A DNA stretch of 39,649 bases, taken from contig SOKC01000062.1 of NCBI GenBank assembly GCA_004376325.1, positions 1 to 39,649 on the forward strand. The letters are read 5' to 3'. Positions 1 through 6,614 of the stretch are shown here, one piece after another; positions within the stretch are counted from its first letter, which is position 1, and each line of letters starts with the position of its first letter. Below the pieces are notes generated by a model. That model made no database searches, had not been told where the DNA came from, and was given only the letters and a program-made list of their open reading frames with translations. The stretch comes from Actinomycetota bacterium. Lineage in GTDB: Bacteria > Actinomycetota > Humimicrobiia > Humimicrobiales > Humimicrobiaceae. Position numbers and translations under genes: made by a program.

Positions 1-31
1 AAAGCTTTTGCTCCAATTCAAATATGATGTT

Positions 32-77
32 ATCAACATCGACCAGTCCGGGGAGTCAACTTTGATGATTCAAACTC
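32..77 (+). repeat. Island direct repeat, copy 1 (tRNA-3'-end-like core)
   Basis: This copy shares the core CCAGTCCGGGGAG followed by TCA with copies at 3493 and 7353, all in the same orientation. The last bases (CGGGGAG-YCA) resemble a tRNA acceptor 3' strand with discriminator G and CCA. Outside the core, ATCAACATCG on the left and TCAAACT on the right (spacing conserved with copy 2) extend the similarity to about 45 bp. An open frame (2-109, ending TAA) crosses it and reads V-I-N-I-D-Q-S-G-E, so a coding relic is an alternative. Function is inferred, not shown. Confidence 0.6.
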
Positions 78-156
78 CCAGCAGGTACTACAGGATCTCT
101 TATAAATAAATATATATGTAAATTAAAGGGCCAGACTAATTATATGGAAGATGTAA

Positions 157-999
157 ATGAGCAAAAATCATATAGAGCTAGCAGTTCTTGCTGTAAGAGA
201 TGGTGCAGCTAACTGTAAAATAATAAAGACAAATGAAAAAATAATATTGAGATTATCCTCATATCAACTTTTTAAAATAGCGCCAGGGGAAATTGCAACT
301 ATTGATCTGAAGAAACAATGGATATTTGGTAATAATAAATATATATCCGGCAAGCTCATCAACCACCGTATTGATATACCTGCTCTGAATTTGACCCCGC
401 TTAAGCTGGAGAAATTTGATTATTGGGATCCCCGGGAAGCATTCGAAGAAGAACGGGATGAATATGATGAAATCATTGAAGAGACAGATGAATATTATAA
501 AGCTATTATTGAAGCAGGCAAAAGACCCTGTTATGAGATGGAGCAAGTTGTCCCAGGTGATACAGACCTGGATGCAGACGGACCGATACTTGATGCAATA
601 TACTATAAAGATATTGGTGAAGTAGGTGCAGGTCAAGATATATTAATGGATGAGATCATCATGGATTTAAGATGTCTTGATGCGCACGCACATCTGGGTA
701 ACTTCGTATTTGATAGCTGGCCCGAAAAAGCAATTCTTCATTACAATGTAGGTATGAAAATAGGAGAATTGTCCCTACCTGAAGACTTTAATGAAGTACT
801 CCTCTGGGCACATCTTGATAATAGGCCCTTTTTTAGATGTCTGCATGGATATGGGCTGTGCCTCTGGAGACTTGGACGTTTCAAAGAGGCTGAAAAAGTA
901 TTTGAGCGAATGCTCTGGTTAAATCCACCGGATAATCAGGGTGCCCGTTTTAATATTTATCTGGTAAAAGATAAAAAACCCTGGAGGGAAGACTATTAG
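157..999 (+). CDS. TPR-containing protein of unknown function
   Basis: A 280-residue cytosolic protein with no signal peptide or membrane segment. The N-terminal half (about 1-90) is beta-rich. The middle (about 90-130) is very acidic, with runs of D and E. The C-terminal part (about 190-275) contains at least one tetratricopeptide-type helix pair: H-G-Y-G-L-C-L-W-R-L-G-R-F-K-E-A-E-K-V-F followed by L-N-P. The ATG follows GGAAG at a normal distance. It is the first of a tight series of plus-strand genes (6 bp to the next). TPRs usually mediate protein-protein contact; the partner is unknown. I recognise it only as a conserved uncharacterised type. Confidence 0.8.
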   Translation: MSKNHIELAVLAVRDGAANCKIIKTNEKIILRLSSYQLFKIAPGEIATIDLKKQWIFGNNKYISGKLINHRIDIPALNLTPLKLEKFDYWDPREAFEEERDEYDEIIEETDEYYKAIIEAGKRPCYEMEQVVPGDTDLDADGPILDAIYYKDIGEVGAGQDILMDEIIMDLRCLDAHAHLGNFVFDSWPEKAILHYNVGMKIGELSLPEDFNEVLLWAHLDNRPFFRCLHGYGLCLWRLGRFKEAEKVFERMLWLNPPDNQGARFNIYLVKDKKPWREDY

Positions 1000-1004
1000 A
1001 TAAT

Positions 1005-1241
1005 ATGAAAATATCAAAGAGAAAAAATAAATTTTACAATACCGAAAGGTTTGGGCAGCCTGAAATAAGAGTATATCATAAAAAGGGTTATGGAAAGAAA
1101 TCGCCCCGGTATCTTTTAAAGTGCGGTTGCTGCAATGAAAAGCTTGAAATTTATTATGACAAAGAAGGGCTTGAGATCAATGGGGTAAATGGTTCAATAG
1201 AGGACTGGCGGGAGATCTTATTGCCCTTATTAACAAATTAA
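1005..1241 (+). CDS. Small conserved protein with a CxCC motif
   Basis: A 78-residue basic protein of unknown function. The centre carries C-G-C-C, which could bind a metal or act in redox chemistry but is only half of a usual zinc knuckle. The C-terminus has the pattern G-L-E-I-N-G-V followed by E-D-W-R-E-I-L-L-P-L-L. It starts 6 bp after the TPR gene and lies 17 bp before the next gene, so it is probably co-transcribed with them. No membrane segment or signal peptide is seen. Codon use resembles its neighbours. Confidence 0.65.
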   Translation: MKISKRKNKFYNTERFGQPEIRVYHKKGYGKKSPRYLLKCGCCNEKLEIYYDKEGLEINGVNGSIEDWREILLPLLTN

Positions 1242-1258
1242 TTTGATTATAAGTTATC

Positions 1259-1519
1259 ATGACCGGTAAAAACAAAAATAAAAGATATACCGAATGGAAA
1301 GAAGCTAAAAAAAGATGCCGCTTAAATGCAGAAACTGTGCAAATGGCTAAAAAGCTTGGCTTAAACCCAAAAAGTCTTATAAAAAACATTCCAAACAAGA
1401 GTCAGGGCTGGAAGAAACCTGTATATTTATGGATACGGGAAATGTATGAAGAACGCTATGGTGATAGTATAAAAACATCTGAAAAAACCGATAAGAAAAA
1501 TATAGAGAATAACTTTTAA
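1259..1519 (+). CDS. Small basic conserved protein
   Basis: An 86-residue, lysine-rich protein of unknown function. The central pattern L-G-L-N-P-K-S-L-I-K-N-I-P followed by W-K-K-P-V-Y-L-W-I-R-E-M-Y looks like a small all-helical domain. I recall similar short hypothetical proteins in several bacterial groups but cannot name a function. It continues the plus-strand series with 17 bp upstream spacing. The charged C-terminal tail (about 70-86) is probably disordered. Confidence 0.6.
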   Translation: MTGKNKNKRYTEWKEAKKRCRLNAETVQMAKKLGLNPKSLIKNIPNKSQGWKKPVYLWIREMYEERYGDSIKTSEKTDKKNIENNF

Positions 1520-1548
1520 AGCATCTTGTATATATTTTTATAAGTGTA

Positions 1549-2179
1549 GTGGTAAAAGAAAATAAAAATCAAATTTTAAGAGAAGCTGCTGGTGATTTTA
1601 CTAAAAAAGCAAGCATGCTCTCAAGTGTTCTTGAAATAGCTATTGCAGGATCTGTGGCCGGTGGAGACCTCTATCCCAATGACCTTGATATAAGCCTTAT
1701 TGTAAATAATATTGAGGAGTTAGCTCAAATATCTAAATATGCCAGACAGATGAGTAAGTACTATCACGGCTGGGAAGTCTTTCTTTTTGATAAAAATCTA
1801 TCGCATTTGGGAAGAGTGTGTCATCGTAAAGAGTGCCCATCCCGATCGGTTGATTGTTGTGTGCCAGGATGCGGGGATCCGCCTTACCTTAGGATACATT
1901 CTGGATTTAAATATGATGAGAAGATTTTTTTATCCTCACCATTTGATATTCTATATACATCATTTAAAGAAGACCGTATGGCTTGCCCGCAAAGATGAGC
2001 TGGGAATTACTGGGTCCAGAAAATACCCTGTATTTGAAGATGTAAAGATCAAGTGCGTAATCTGCGGCAGGATTTTTATTTTTGCTACCGGTGAACAAAA
2101 ATGGTATAAGGGCAGAGGTTACAGTAGTCCTAAAAGATGTCCCGGCTGCAGGGAAAACAAATATATAAATGACTTTTAA
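1549..2179 (+). pseudogene. Nucleotidyltransferase/zinc-ribbon gene broken by a frameshift
   Basis: The first frame (1549-1998, GTG start, 149 aa) carries a nucleotidyltransferase active-site pattern, G-S-V-A-G-G-D-L-Y-P-N-D-L-D, near residues 34-47. The overlapping +1 frame, from about 1970 to 2179, encodes a zinc-ribbon domain with C-V-I-C, then F-A-T-G-E-Q-K-W-Y, then C-P-G-C-R, typical of the zf-trcl type. The two halves join smoothly if one base is skipped in the AAAGAAGACC stretch at 1966-1975. I therefore read it as one gene with a single-base frameshift. Alternatives are a programmed +1 shift or a sequencing error. It sits in series with the preceding small genes. Confidence 0.7.
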
Positions 2180-2255
2180 GATATTTACGATTTTTATAAA
2201 ATGTTAAAAACTGTCCTTGCGGTAATTAAAAGAAATAAAGAAAGGTCTTTGGAAA

Positions 2256-3449
2256 ATGAGTAATAATATTCCTAAGTTTTTGAAAGATATAGATATGAAT
2301 AAGATGTTAAAACAGGTCTGGGAGTCGTTTGCAATACAGGGTGAGATCACCAGCAGCCTTCCGGATATATTAAAAAGGCTTATCCAGGTAGATCTTCATT
2401 CTCTTGCAAGGGACCATGGTATCGATCAACCCGATAAAAAAAGCGATAAAGAGATTATTGCCAGACTTCTTGAGCTGATGGCAGATAGTAAGAAGATAGA
2501 AGAAATACTTATGATCGCCAGGCCTGATGAGTTTGACCTCTTTATAGAACTTCTGGATGTGGATTTTAAGGATATCGATGAGATGCCGTATGAAAGCTAT
2601 GCATATCTTATGGAGTACGGGATGGTATTTTCTTTTTATTACAGGGAAAGACGCTATCTTTTGATTTCTGAAGAAATAAAAAGTATTTACCGCAAAATAA
2701 ACACACCTCTATTTAATGCACACCTGGAAAAATATCTTCTGATATATAAATACATAAAAGCATTATGCAATTTCTATGGTGCATTTGACCAGGAGCAGTT
2801 TATTGATATTTATAATTCTATAAATCAGGACCATCTAAATATTGCCGGATTTAAAGCCATCTCTGATAAGCTCGTTTCCAGACCCCAGAGCTTTTTCAAT
2901 CACGGCCAGCACATTGTAGAGGAATATTTTTTGCATGCCAGCTATGATGAGGTGGACTCATTTATAGAGAAGATAGAAGATAAGCCCTATTATATTCCCG
3001 GCAAGGAAGAACTTCTCAAAAAAGCAGATGATTTCTATTTTGAGATGACTCCCCAGCTTAAAGTTTTAAGGGATTACATTATTGGCAATATATGCAGGGA
3101 TGAAAAGATCATCGGATCTCTAATAAAGGACATTGAACTTCTCTGTTTTTTTGAGCAGCCCTTTCATGAGGTTATTTATGAGTTTAAGAGAAATGACATA
3201 CTATTTGAGAGCACCAGGCAGCTAAACACTCTTATGCCGCTTATAGTAGATGTTTATAATAATACAAGAACCTGGAACAATAGGGGCTATACGGCAAATG
3301 AGATGAACGAACTTTTTGGAGAGGATACCCCACTTATAAAAGATATGCCCATTGAACAGCTAGATGACGCGATCTTTAAAAAGGTAGGGAGAAATGACCC
3401 CTGTCCCTGCGGCAGCGGAAAGAAATATAAGAAATGTTGTAGTAGATAG
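2256..3449 (+). CDS. SEC-C motif protein of unknown function
   Basis: A 397-residue soluble, mostly helical protein. The last 20 residues form a SEC-C zinc motif (G-R-N-D-P-C-P-C-G-S-G-K-K-Y-K-K-C-C), the metal-binding tail known from SecA and from many uncharacterised proteins. The rest (about 1-370) is acidic and helical, with no catalytic motif I recognise. The ATG follows AAAGAAAGG at a normal distance. It is the last gene of the first island module, ending 43 bp before the second copy of the direct repeat. SEC-C tails can bind ribosomes or other proteins, but the role here is unknown. Confidence 0.8.
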   Translation: MSNNIPKFLKDIDMNKMLKQVWESFAIQGEITSSLPDILKRLIQVDLHSLARDHGIDQPDKKSDKEIIARLLELMADSKKIEEILMIARPDEFDLFIELLDVDFKDIDEMPYESYAYLMEYGMVFSFYYRERRYLLISEEIKSIYRKINTPLFNAHLEKYLLIYKYIKALCNFYGAFDQEQFIDIYNSINQDHLNIAGFKAISDKLVSRPQSFFNHGQHIVEEYFLHASYDEVDSFIEKIEDKPYYIPGKEELLKKADDFYFEMTPQLKVLRDYIIGNICRDEKIIGSLIKDIELLCFFEQPFHEVIYEFKRNDILFESTRQLNTLMPLIVDVYNNTRTWNNRGYTANEMNELFGEDTPLIKDMPIEQLDDAIFKKVGRNDPCPCGSGKKYKKCCSR

Positions 3450-3492
3450 AAATTATAAATTTTATGTATTCGAAAAATCTCTATTTAATTGT

Positions 3493-3538
3493 CATCAACA
3501 TCGTCCAGTCCGGGGAGCCACTTTTCACTTCTCAAACT
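3493..3538 (+). repeat. Island direct repeat, copy 2
   Basis: The core reads ATCAACATCG-T-CCAGTCCGGGGAG-CCA, then a diverged stretch and TCAAACT at the same spacing as copy 1. It lies just after the SEC-C gene, so the first module (about 3.4 kb) is bounded on both sides by this repeat. The same-sense frame is again open (V-I-N-I-V-Q-S-G-E-P) and ends at TAA about 50 bp downstream. I favour a duplicated attachment-type site derived from a tRNA end, but this is inference. Confidence 0.6.
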
Positions 3539-3941
3539 ATTTTCTGGGATAAATAAATTTTTTTTAAGATTAACCATAACTGAATTTTTACCAGCTGCCG
3601 GGCGGAGGAAAACGCTGGCAGAAAATGGTTATATCAGTTAATCACACCAACTAAATTTCGGTTTCAAGTTCCCCCAGTGACTCGACCGTTATTACATCAA
3701 CGCACTCGGGTAATATCAATTTACAGTCTAATATTGCGTTGTCAAATTGAACCCGGTCTACCACATAAACCTTAACAAAGTTTTCATACACATTAATTTC
3801 TGAATTTAGAGTTTTAAAATATATACTTTATTAATATTTAAAATTTAAAAGTGCACACCCTGGAATTTTTAATTTATGGAAAAAAATTAAATAATTGGTC
3901 CCGAAATACATATCAGGCAATAGGAGAATTTGACAGGATTA
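3539..3941. other. Intergenic stretch, no convincing gene
   Basis: After the repeat there is a weak inverted segment around CAGCTGCCGGGCGG (3592-3605). On the minus strand an open stretch, 3651-3815, would encode about 54 residues ending V-D-V-I-T-V-E-S-L-G-E-L. Its only start is a GTG at 3791, giving 46 aa, with no clear ribosome site; it may be the tail of a lost gene. The remaining 3816-3941 is very AT-rich. Nothing else is supported. Confidence 0.4.
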
Positions 3942-4337
3942 TTAATAAATCTTAATCTCCGTCTTCAATTTATCTACTATTTTTATAATTTCGGGTGTGT
4001 AAGTTTTTTTTACACGATTAAAGATCTTTTCTGAGGTCACTTTATCATAAATATGCGCAGCATTATTTCTATCTTCCAGCATATCGAGAAATATTTTTTC
4101 ATCACTGATTAAATTAGTTCTGAAAGCCTCTATAAAACTATCCCGCGGCGTTTTTACGATTATTCCCTGGTGTTCAAGATAAATCTTTAGGGCTTTCCAT
4201 AAAAGTTCAAATGTAAATTCAAATCTCTGAATAACACCATCTTTATCCAATTCGTCTTTGGCTTGTTTTACACCTTCTTCTAATTTTTTACAGGCATCTT
4301 TCAATTTTTTTAAAGAATATTCAAGTACATCTTTCAT
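3942..4337 (-). CDS. hepT: HEPN-domain toxin, HepT/HI0074 type
   Basis: A 131-residue helical protein of the nucleotidyltransferase substrate-binding (HI0074) family. It carries the HEPN catalytic motif R-x4-H-x-Y at R90-N-N-A-A-H95-I-Y97, the RNase site in HepT toxins. It overlaps the end of the upstream nucleotidyltransferase gene by 17 bp, the usual arrangement of MntA/HepT modules. In the known systems HepT is an RNA-cleaving toxin that its MntA partner neutralises by adding AMP residues to the tyrosine. All key residues are present, so this pair looks intact, unlike most of its neighbours. Confidence 0.88.
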   Translation of the reverse strand: MKDVLEYSLKKLKDACKKLEEGVKQAKDELDKDGVIQRFEFTFELLWKALKIYLEHQGIIVKTPRDSFIEAFRTNLISDEKIFLDMLEDRNNAAHIYDKVTSEKIFNRVKKTYTPEIIKIVDKLKTEIKIY

Positions 4338-4641
4338 ATAGAATTTTACCTCTTCTTAAAATTATATTCTCGAATTCTTTATCAACAGATTCCAAAAATA
4401 TTATATCCACTTTATGAAGACCTGAAACTTCTTCCAGTTTTTCCTTTAATTCTCTCATCCTTCTTACATCAATTTTTTTACCATCTACCGCGATATCAAA
4501 GTCTGAACCCGGATTGTATTTTCCTACAGCCCTGGAACCAAAAAGAAGAATTCGATTTGGTTTTATATCTTCCTTTAATAGGGAAACTATTTTATCAAGA
4601 ATCTCTTCTTCCCTTTTTTTATATACCGCTGTTGCTTTCAT
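4321..4641 (-). CDS. mntA: Minimal nucleotidyltransferase antitoxin, MntA type
   Basis: A 106-residue MNT-family nucleotidyltransferase. The active site G-S-x10-D-x-D is complete (G35-S36 through D47-F-D49), and a further acidic residue follows in V-D-I-I-F-L. The ATG start gives the family's usual length. It is upstream of and overlaps the HEPN gene, so translation is probably coupled. In characterised systems this enzyme AMPylates HepT to silence it. It lies in the second island module next to several inactivated modules. Confidence 0.88.
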   Translation of the reverse strand: MKATAVYKKREEEILDKIVSLLKEDIKPNRILLFGSRAVGKYNPGSDFDIAVDGKKIDVRRMRELKEKLEEVSGLHKVDIIFLESVDKEFENIILRRGKILYERCT

Positions 4642-4717
4642 GGAAAATCCCTGCTTTAAAAAAGAATTTAAAACGTATTATTCATAGCTAAAATATAGAC
4701 ATGTCAAATTATATCAT

Positions 4718-4833
4718 AAGTTGTAAATTTCATCTTCCCTGCTTGAGATTTTGCATCCAGCTTCATTTCAAAAAGCTTTCCCAGAACATCTCTAAATTTC
4801 TCTGATGGTCTGTAGCCCATATCTTTTAATGTC
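4718..4833 (-). pseudogene. Duplicate of the 3' end of the CCA-adding enzyme gene
   Basis: This 116-bp stretch is nearly identical to 8410-8526, the end of the tRNA nucleotidyltransferase gene. The only visible differences are one substitution and one missing base (GGATG-CAAAA here, GGATGGTAAAA there). It encodes the remnant from L-K-D-M-G-Y-R-P-S-E-K to the last residues, then runs out of frame. There is no upstream part of the gene. The high identity implies a recent duplication or an insertion that copied the target's 3' end. Confidence 0.9.
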
Positions 4834-5050
4834 GGTCTCTTCTCTGTTATCTTAATTTTGGATTACAATTTCAATTTTACCATCATTCATCAATAAACCA
4901 ATTGTATTATCAGTTTTTCAGGCAATTTGTAATCCTAACTTGTGATGATAATATTCTAATCCCTTTTCCAAACGATCCCTGTGGCTTTTCTTTTTTTCAA
5001 AATATCTTTCACATTAGCCGTGCCCTCACTTTCATTTTGTTATTGATTTC
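4834..5050. other. Degenerate sequence between the duplicate and the attC site
   Basis: No intact gene. On the minus strand short open pieces (for example Y-Y-H-H-K-L-G-L-Q, then T-D-N-T-I-G-L-L-M-N-D-G) are interrupted by stops and frame changes, suggesting a decayed gene that I cannot identify. The plus-strand open frame here has no recognisable features. Confidence 0.35.
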
Positions 5051-5125
5051 GTCTAACGCAGAGCTCAGCGGTTTTATGAAGCGACAAAGTCGTGAAGTAA
5101 AGTCCGCTGAAGTGAGTTGTTAGAA
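5051..5125 (-). repeat. attC: Integron-type attC recombination site
   Basis: Read on the minus strand, the site has outer boxes TTCTAAC and GTTAGAC, the second matching the GTTRRRY crossover consensus exactly. The inner boxes are CTTCAGCGG and CCGCTGAG; they pair except for one extra T in the first, the expected extrahelical base. The unpaired spacers are AACTCA and CTCTGC. A small terminal hairpin CGAC-TTT-GTCG closes the fold. The first outer box deviates at position 1 (T for R). The site begins 5 bp after the hicA stop codon, exactly where a cassette attC belongs. No integrase gene is in the window. Confidence 0.75.
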
Positions 5126-5129
5126 CCAT

Positions 5130-5356
5130 TTATAACAATTCAATAAATTTTTCTACAGATAAATGTGCTTGTTTCAATATATGTGAAAGTGTTGACCTCT
5201 TGATTGGGCGGTGAGCAGGGACAACTATTTTAAGCATTTCCTCAGGGAGGCGTTTTTGCAATCTGATATGGCTACCTTTCTAGCGAACTACTATCATCCA
5301 TCTCGCTGCAGAGCGTTGATGACCTGCGGATAATTTACGCTTGGAACTTTACTCAT
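5130..5356 (-). pseudogene. hicA: hicA toxin pseudogene
   Basis: The minus strand begins M-S-K-V-P-S-V-N-Y-P-Q-V-I-N-A-L-Q-R-D-G and then meets TGA. If one G is restored (TG to TGG) the HicA pattern continues W-I-V-V-R-(TAG)-K-G-S-H-I-R-L-Q-K-R, with an in-frame TAG in place of a residue just before K-G-S-H. It then runs openly through V-P-A-H-R-P-I-K to the normal end L-L-stop. The conserved histidine (G-S-H) is present, but a deletion and a nonsense change make the mRNA-interferase toxin inactive. It lies 10 bp after hicB and directly before the attC site. Confidence 0.85.
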
Positions 5357-5366
5357 AGTGTAATTT

Positions 5367-5555
5367 CTACTTGTTCAGAGTTGGGGCGAAGATAGAATCA
5401 TCTTCTACAGGCTCTAAATATAGTTTGATCGCTTCACGAATATTTTTTATTGCTTCTTTCCGAGAATCGCCTTCACTTATACACCCGGGAAGAGCAGGGA
5501 CGATAGCAGTATAGCCACCTTCTTCGCTTGGCTCTAAGATAATTTTTAAGTGCAT
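5367..5555 (-). CDS. hicB: HicB-family antitoxin
   Basis: A 62-residue partner of HicA with the degenerate RNase-H-like HicB fold: G-G-Y-T-A-I-V-P-A-L-P-G-C-I-S-E-G-D-S-R-K-E-A, then a helix and a short acidic tail. This is the short HicB type without a C-terminal DNA-binding domain. It is upstream of hicA on the same strand, the reverse of the commonest order but a known one. The gene is intact while its toxin is broken, so it is probably a relic under relaxed selection. hicB, hicA and attC together form what looks like one integron gene cassette. Confidence 0.88.
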   Translation of the reverse strand: MHLKIILEPSEEGGYTAIVPALPGCISEGDSRKEAIKNIREAIKLYLEPVEDDSIFAPTLNK

Positions 5556-5604
5556 TTTTCTGTATCTCCTATTTGAATCATAGCATATCAGTTATTGGGC
5601 AGCA

Positions 5605-5704
5605 ATGGTCGCCTGCCAATCAATTCATCAGAAAAGTGTAATGGAATTTAGAGAATGGCTATGTTCTAATGTACTGAAGAATATACCCTATAGACACTTT
5701 GTGT
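5605..5704 (+). pseudogene. IS91-like transposase fragment (N-terminal part)
   Basis: The plus strand encodes C-Q-S-I-H-Q-K-S-V-M-E-F-R-E-W-L-C followed by L-K-N-I-P-Y-R-H-F-V-F. This matches the region after the zinc-binding domain of IS91-like transposases (typically CHQKR-EFGEWLC-VPHRHFVF). Similarity stops abruptly after F-V-F at about 5704. There the sequence switches to the 3' end of an inverted nucleotidyltransferase pseudogene. The longer open frame to 5952 is therefore a chance fusion, not one protein. Confidence 0.65.
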
Positions 5705-5705
5705 T

Positions 5706-5950
5706 TTATGAAATTTTTTTACCTGTCCTAATAATTTCACAAGCAAAGGGGTTGGAATCGTTGAAGTCTTTAACTTCAAAAGGATGTGGCTCAATTCTGA
5801 TATCAATATTTCTTCTAAGCTTTAATAGTAAAGAAAAAATATCCATAATATCTCACCCGAAACTATCAACAACAACAGCAATATCAATAAAAATACAGGT
5901 AAATACCTGCTTTATACTTGCAGACGCCAAAAGCAAGTTATTATTAATTT
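5706..5950 (-). pseudogene. Nucleotidyltransferase pseudogene
   Basis: The minus strand ends with M-D-I-F-S-L-L-L-K-L-R-R-N-I-D-I-R-I-E-P-H-P-F followed by N-P-F-A-C-E-I-I-R-T-G, the typical C-terminal half of small nucleotidyltransferases. Upstream in the same frame is I-D-I-A-V-V-V-D-S-F-G, the D-x-D catalytic strand, separated by an in-frame TGA. Before that the G-S-x-A-K-G region is scrambled (F-G-V-C-K-Y-K-A-G), and no start is found. It is a decayed toxin-antitoxin-type gene with several lesions. Confidence 0.75.
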
Positions 5951-5958
5951 AATATCTT

Positions 5959-5987
5959 TGAAGGTTCAAGTCCTACTCGGGGAGCCA
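5959..5987 (+). tRNA. 3' end of a tRNA, probably Asn type (fragment)
   Basis: The bases GGTTCAAGTCC-TAC-TCGGGGA-G-CCA form a T-loop (TTCAAGT), the 3' strand of the T-stem, a seven-base acceptor strand, discriminator G and CCA. The 5' part of the T-stem does not pair (TTTGAA precedes it) and no tRNA body lies upstream, so it is a truncated 3' end. Discriminator G with this end resembles bacterial tRNA-Asn. It abuts a transposase fragment. Such ends are left by integration into tRNA genes. Confidence 0.65.
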
Positions 5988-6153
5988 GCATTAATCCCCA
6001 CATGCATATACTGACAGCTGACGGCTACTTTTATGCTTCTCCCATTAATATAGATACTGAATCCCTTGAAAAACTCTTCATACACAAAATATTTAAGATG
6101 CTTCTAAAAAAGGGCCTTATTTCAGAAAGGATAATAGAATCAATACTCTCGTT
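5987..6153 (+). pseudogene. IS91-like transposase fragment (middle part)
   Basis: The plus strand reads I-N-P-H-M-H-I-L-T-A-D-G-Y-F-Y, then L-E-K-L-F-I-H-K-I-F-K-M-L-L-K-K-G-L-I and I-I-E-S-I-L-S. This matches the H-x-H metal-binding block (N-P-H-L-H) and following helix of the Y2 transposase domain in IS91-like elements. Similarity ends where the usual W-R-H-S-G-F should follow. Together with the fragment at 5605 it seems to come from one element that was split and partly lost. The sequence starts exactly at the CCA end of the tRNA fragment. Confidence 0.65.
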
Positions 6154-6234
6154 GGTGTTTGATAGTCTGGTGATCTTGAAGACATCCTATAAATTTAAAT
6201 CGAACCATGTTCGAATCGCCCGGGCTTAACATTT

Positions 6235-6257
6235 ACCATATTTTATGGTATTATAAT
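6235..6257 (+). promoter_or_regulatory. Promoter with palindromic operator for the wHTH/NTase pair
   Basis: A perfect palindrome, ACCATA-TTT-TATGGT (6235-6249), is followed by a TATAAT -10 element (6252-6257) and, at 6256-6267, a related half-site CATAAATTATGG. A repressor bound here would cover the promoter. The gene immediately downstream encodes a winged-helix DNA-binding protein, so autoregulation is likely but inferred. Confidence 0.5.
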
Positions 6258-6284
6258 CATAAATTATGGTTAAGGAGCAAAACT

Positions 6285-6614
6285 ATGCTGGAACCTGTAC
6301 TGGGCAACGGTACCATAGAAAGAATTTTGTTTACCCTTGAATCTTATGGACAGGCATATCCTACAGGGCTATCAAAGATGTTTAATATTCCGGTGAATGG
6401 AATTCAGCAACAACTGGAACGTCTGGAGAACGGTGGAGTAGTAGTTAGTTCGATGGTTGGCAGGACCAGGCTTTATCAGTTTAATCCGAGATATCCCTTT
6501 TTGAAAGAACTGAGAGCATTGATTCAAAGAGCAATGGAATTTCTGTCTGAAAAAGAAATGCAACAGTATTACAGGAGAAGAACAAGACCGAGGAAGAAAG
6601 GTAAGCCACTATGA
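6285..6614 (+). CDS. Winged helix-turn-helix regulator/antitoxin
   Basis: A 109-residue DNA-binding protein. The N-terminal 75 residues form an ArsR-like winged helix: I-E-R-I-L-F-T-L, then G-L-S-K-M-F-N-I-P and I-Q-Q-Q-L-E-R-L-E-N-G-G-V-V, followed by a wing ending Y-Q-F-N-P-R-Y-P. The C-terminus is very basic (R-R-R-T-R-P-R-K-K). I chose the ATG at 6285 over a longer open frame from 6207 because AAGGAG lies at 6272-6277 at the right distance. It overlaps the next gene by 4 bp. This pairing is found in nucleotidyltransferase toxin-antitoxin-like modules; which member is toxic is not known here. Confidence 0.75.
   Translation: MLEPVLGNGTIERILFTLESYGQAYPTGLSKMFNIPVNGIQQQLERLENGGVVVSSMVGRTRLYQFNPRYPFLKELRALIQRAMEFLSEKEMQQYYRRRTRPRKKGKPL

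Noticed and set aside
3651..3815. Possible small minus-strand gene
   Set aside because: Only a late GTG start, no ribosome site and no family resemblance; kept as a note in the intergenic entry.
5605..5952. Single 115-residue protein
   Set aside because: Only the first 34 residues look like a transposase; the rest is antisense to a nucleotidyltransferase pseudogene.
6195..6230. Possible further tRNA 3' end around TGTTCGAATCGCCCGGGC
   Set aside because: It has a T-loop-like TTCGAAT, but the flanking stem and acceptor do not pair and no CCA follows.
6207..6284. Longer N-terminus for the wHTH protein
   Set aside because: The added part crosses the promoter and operator, and a good ribosome site points to the ATG at 6285.
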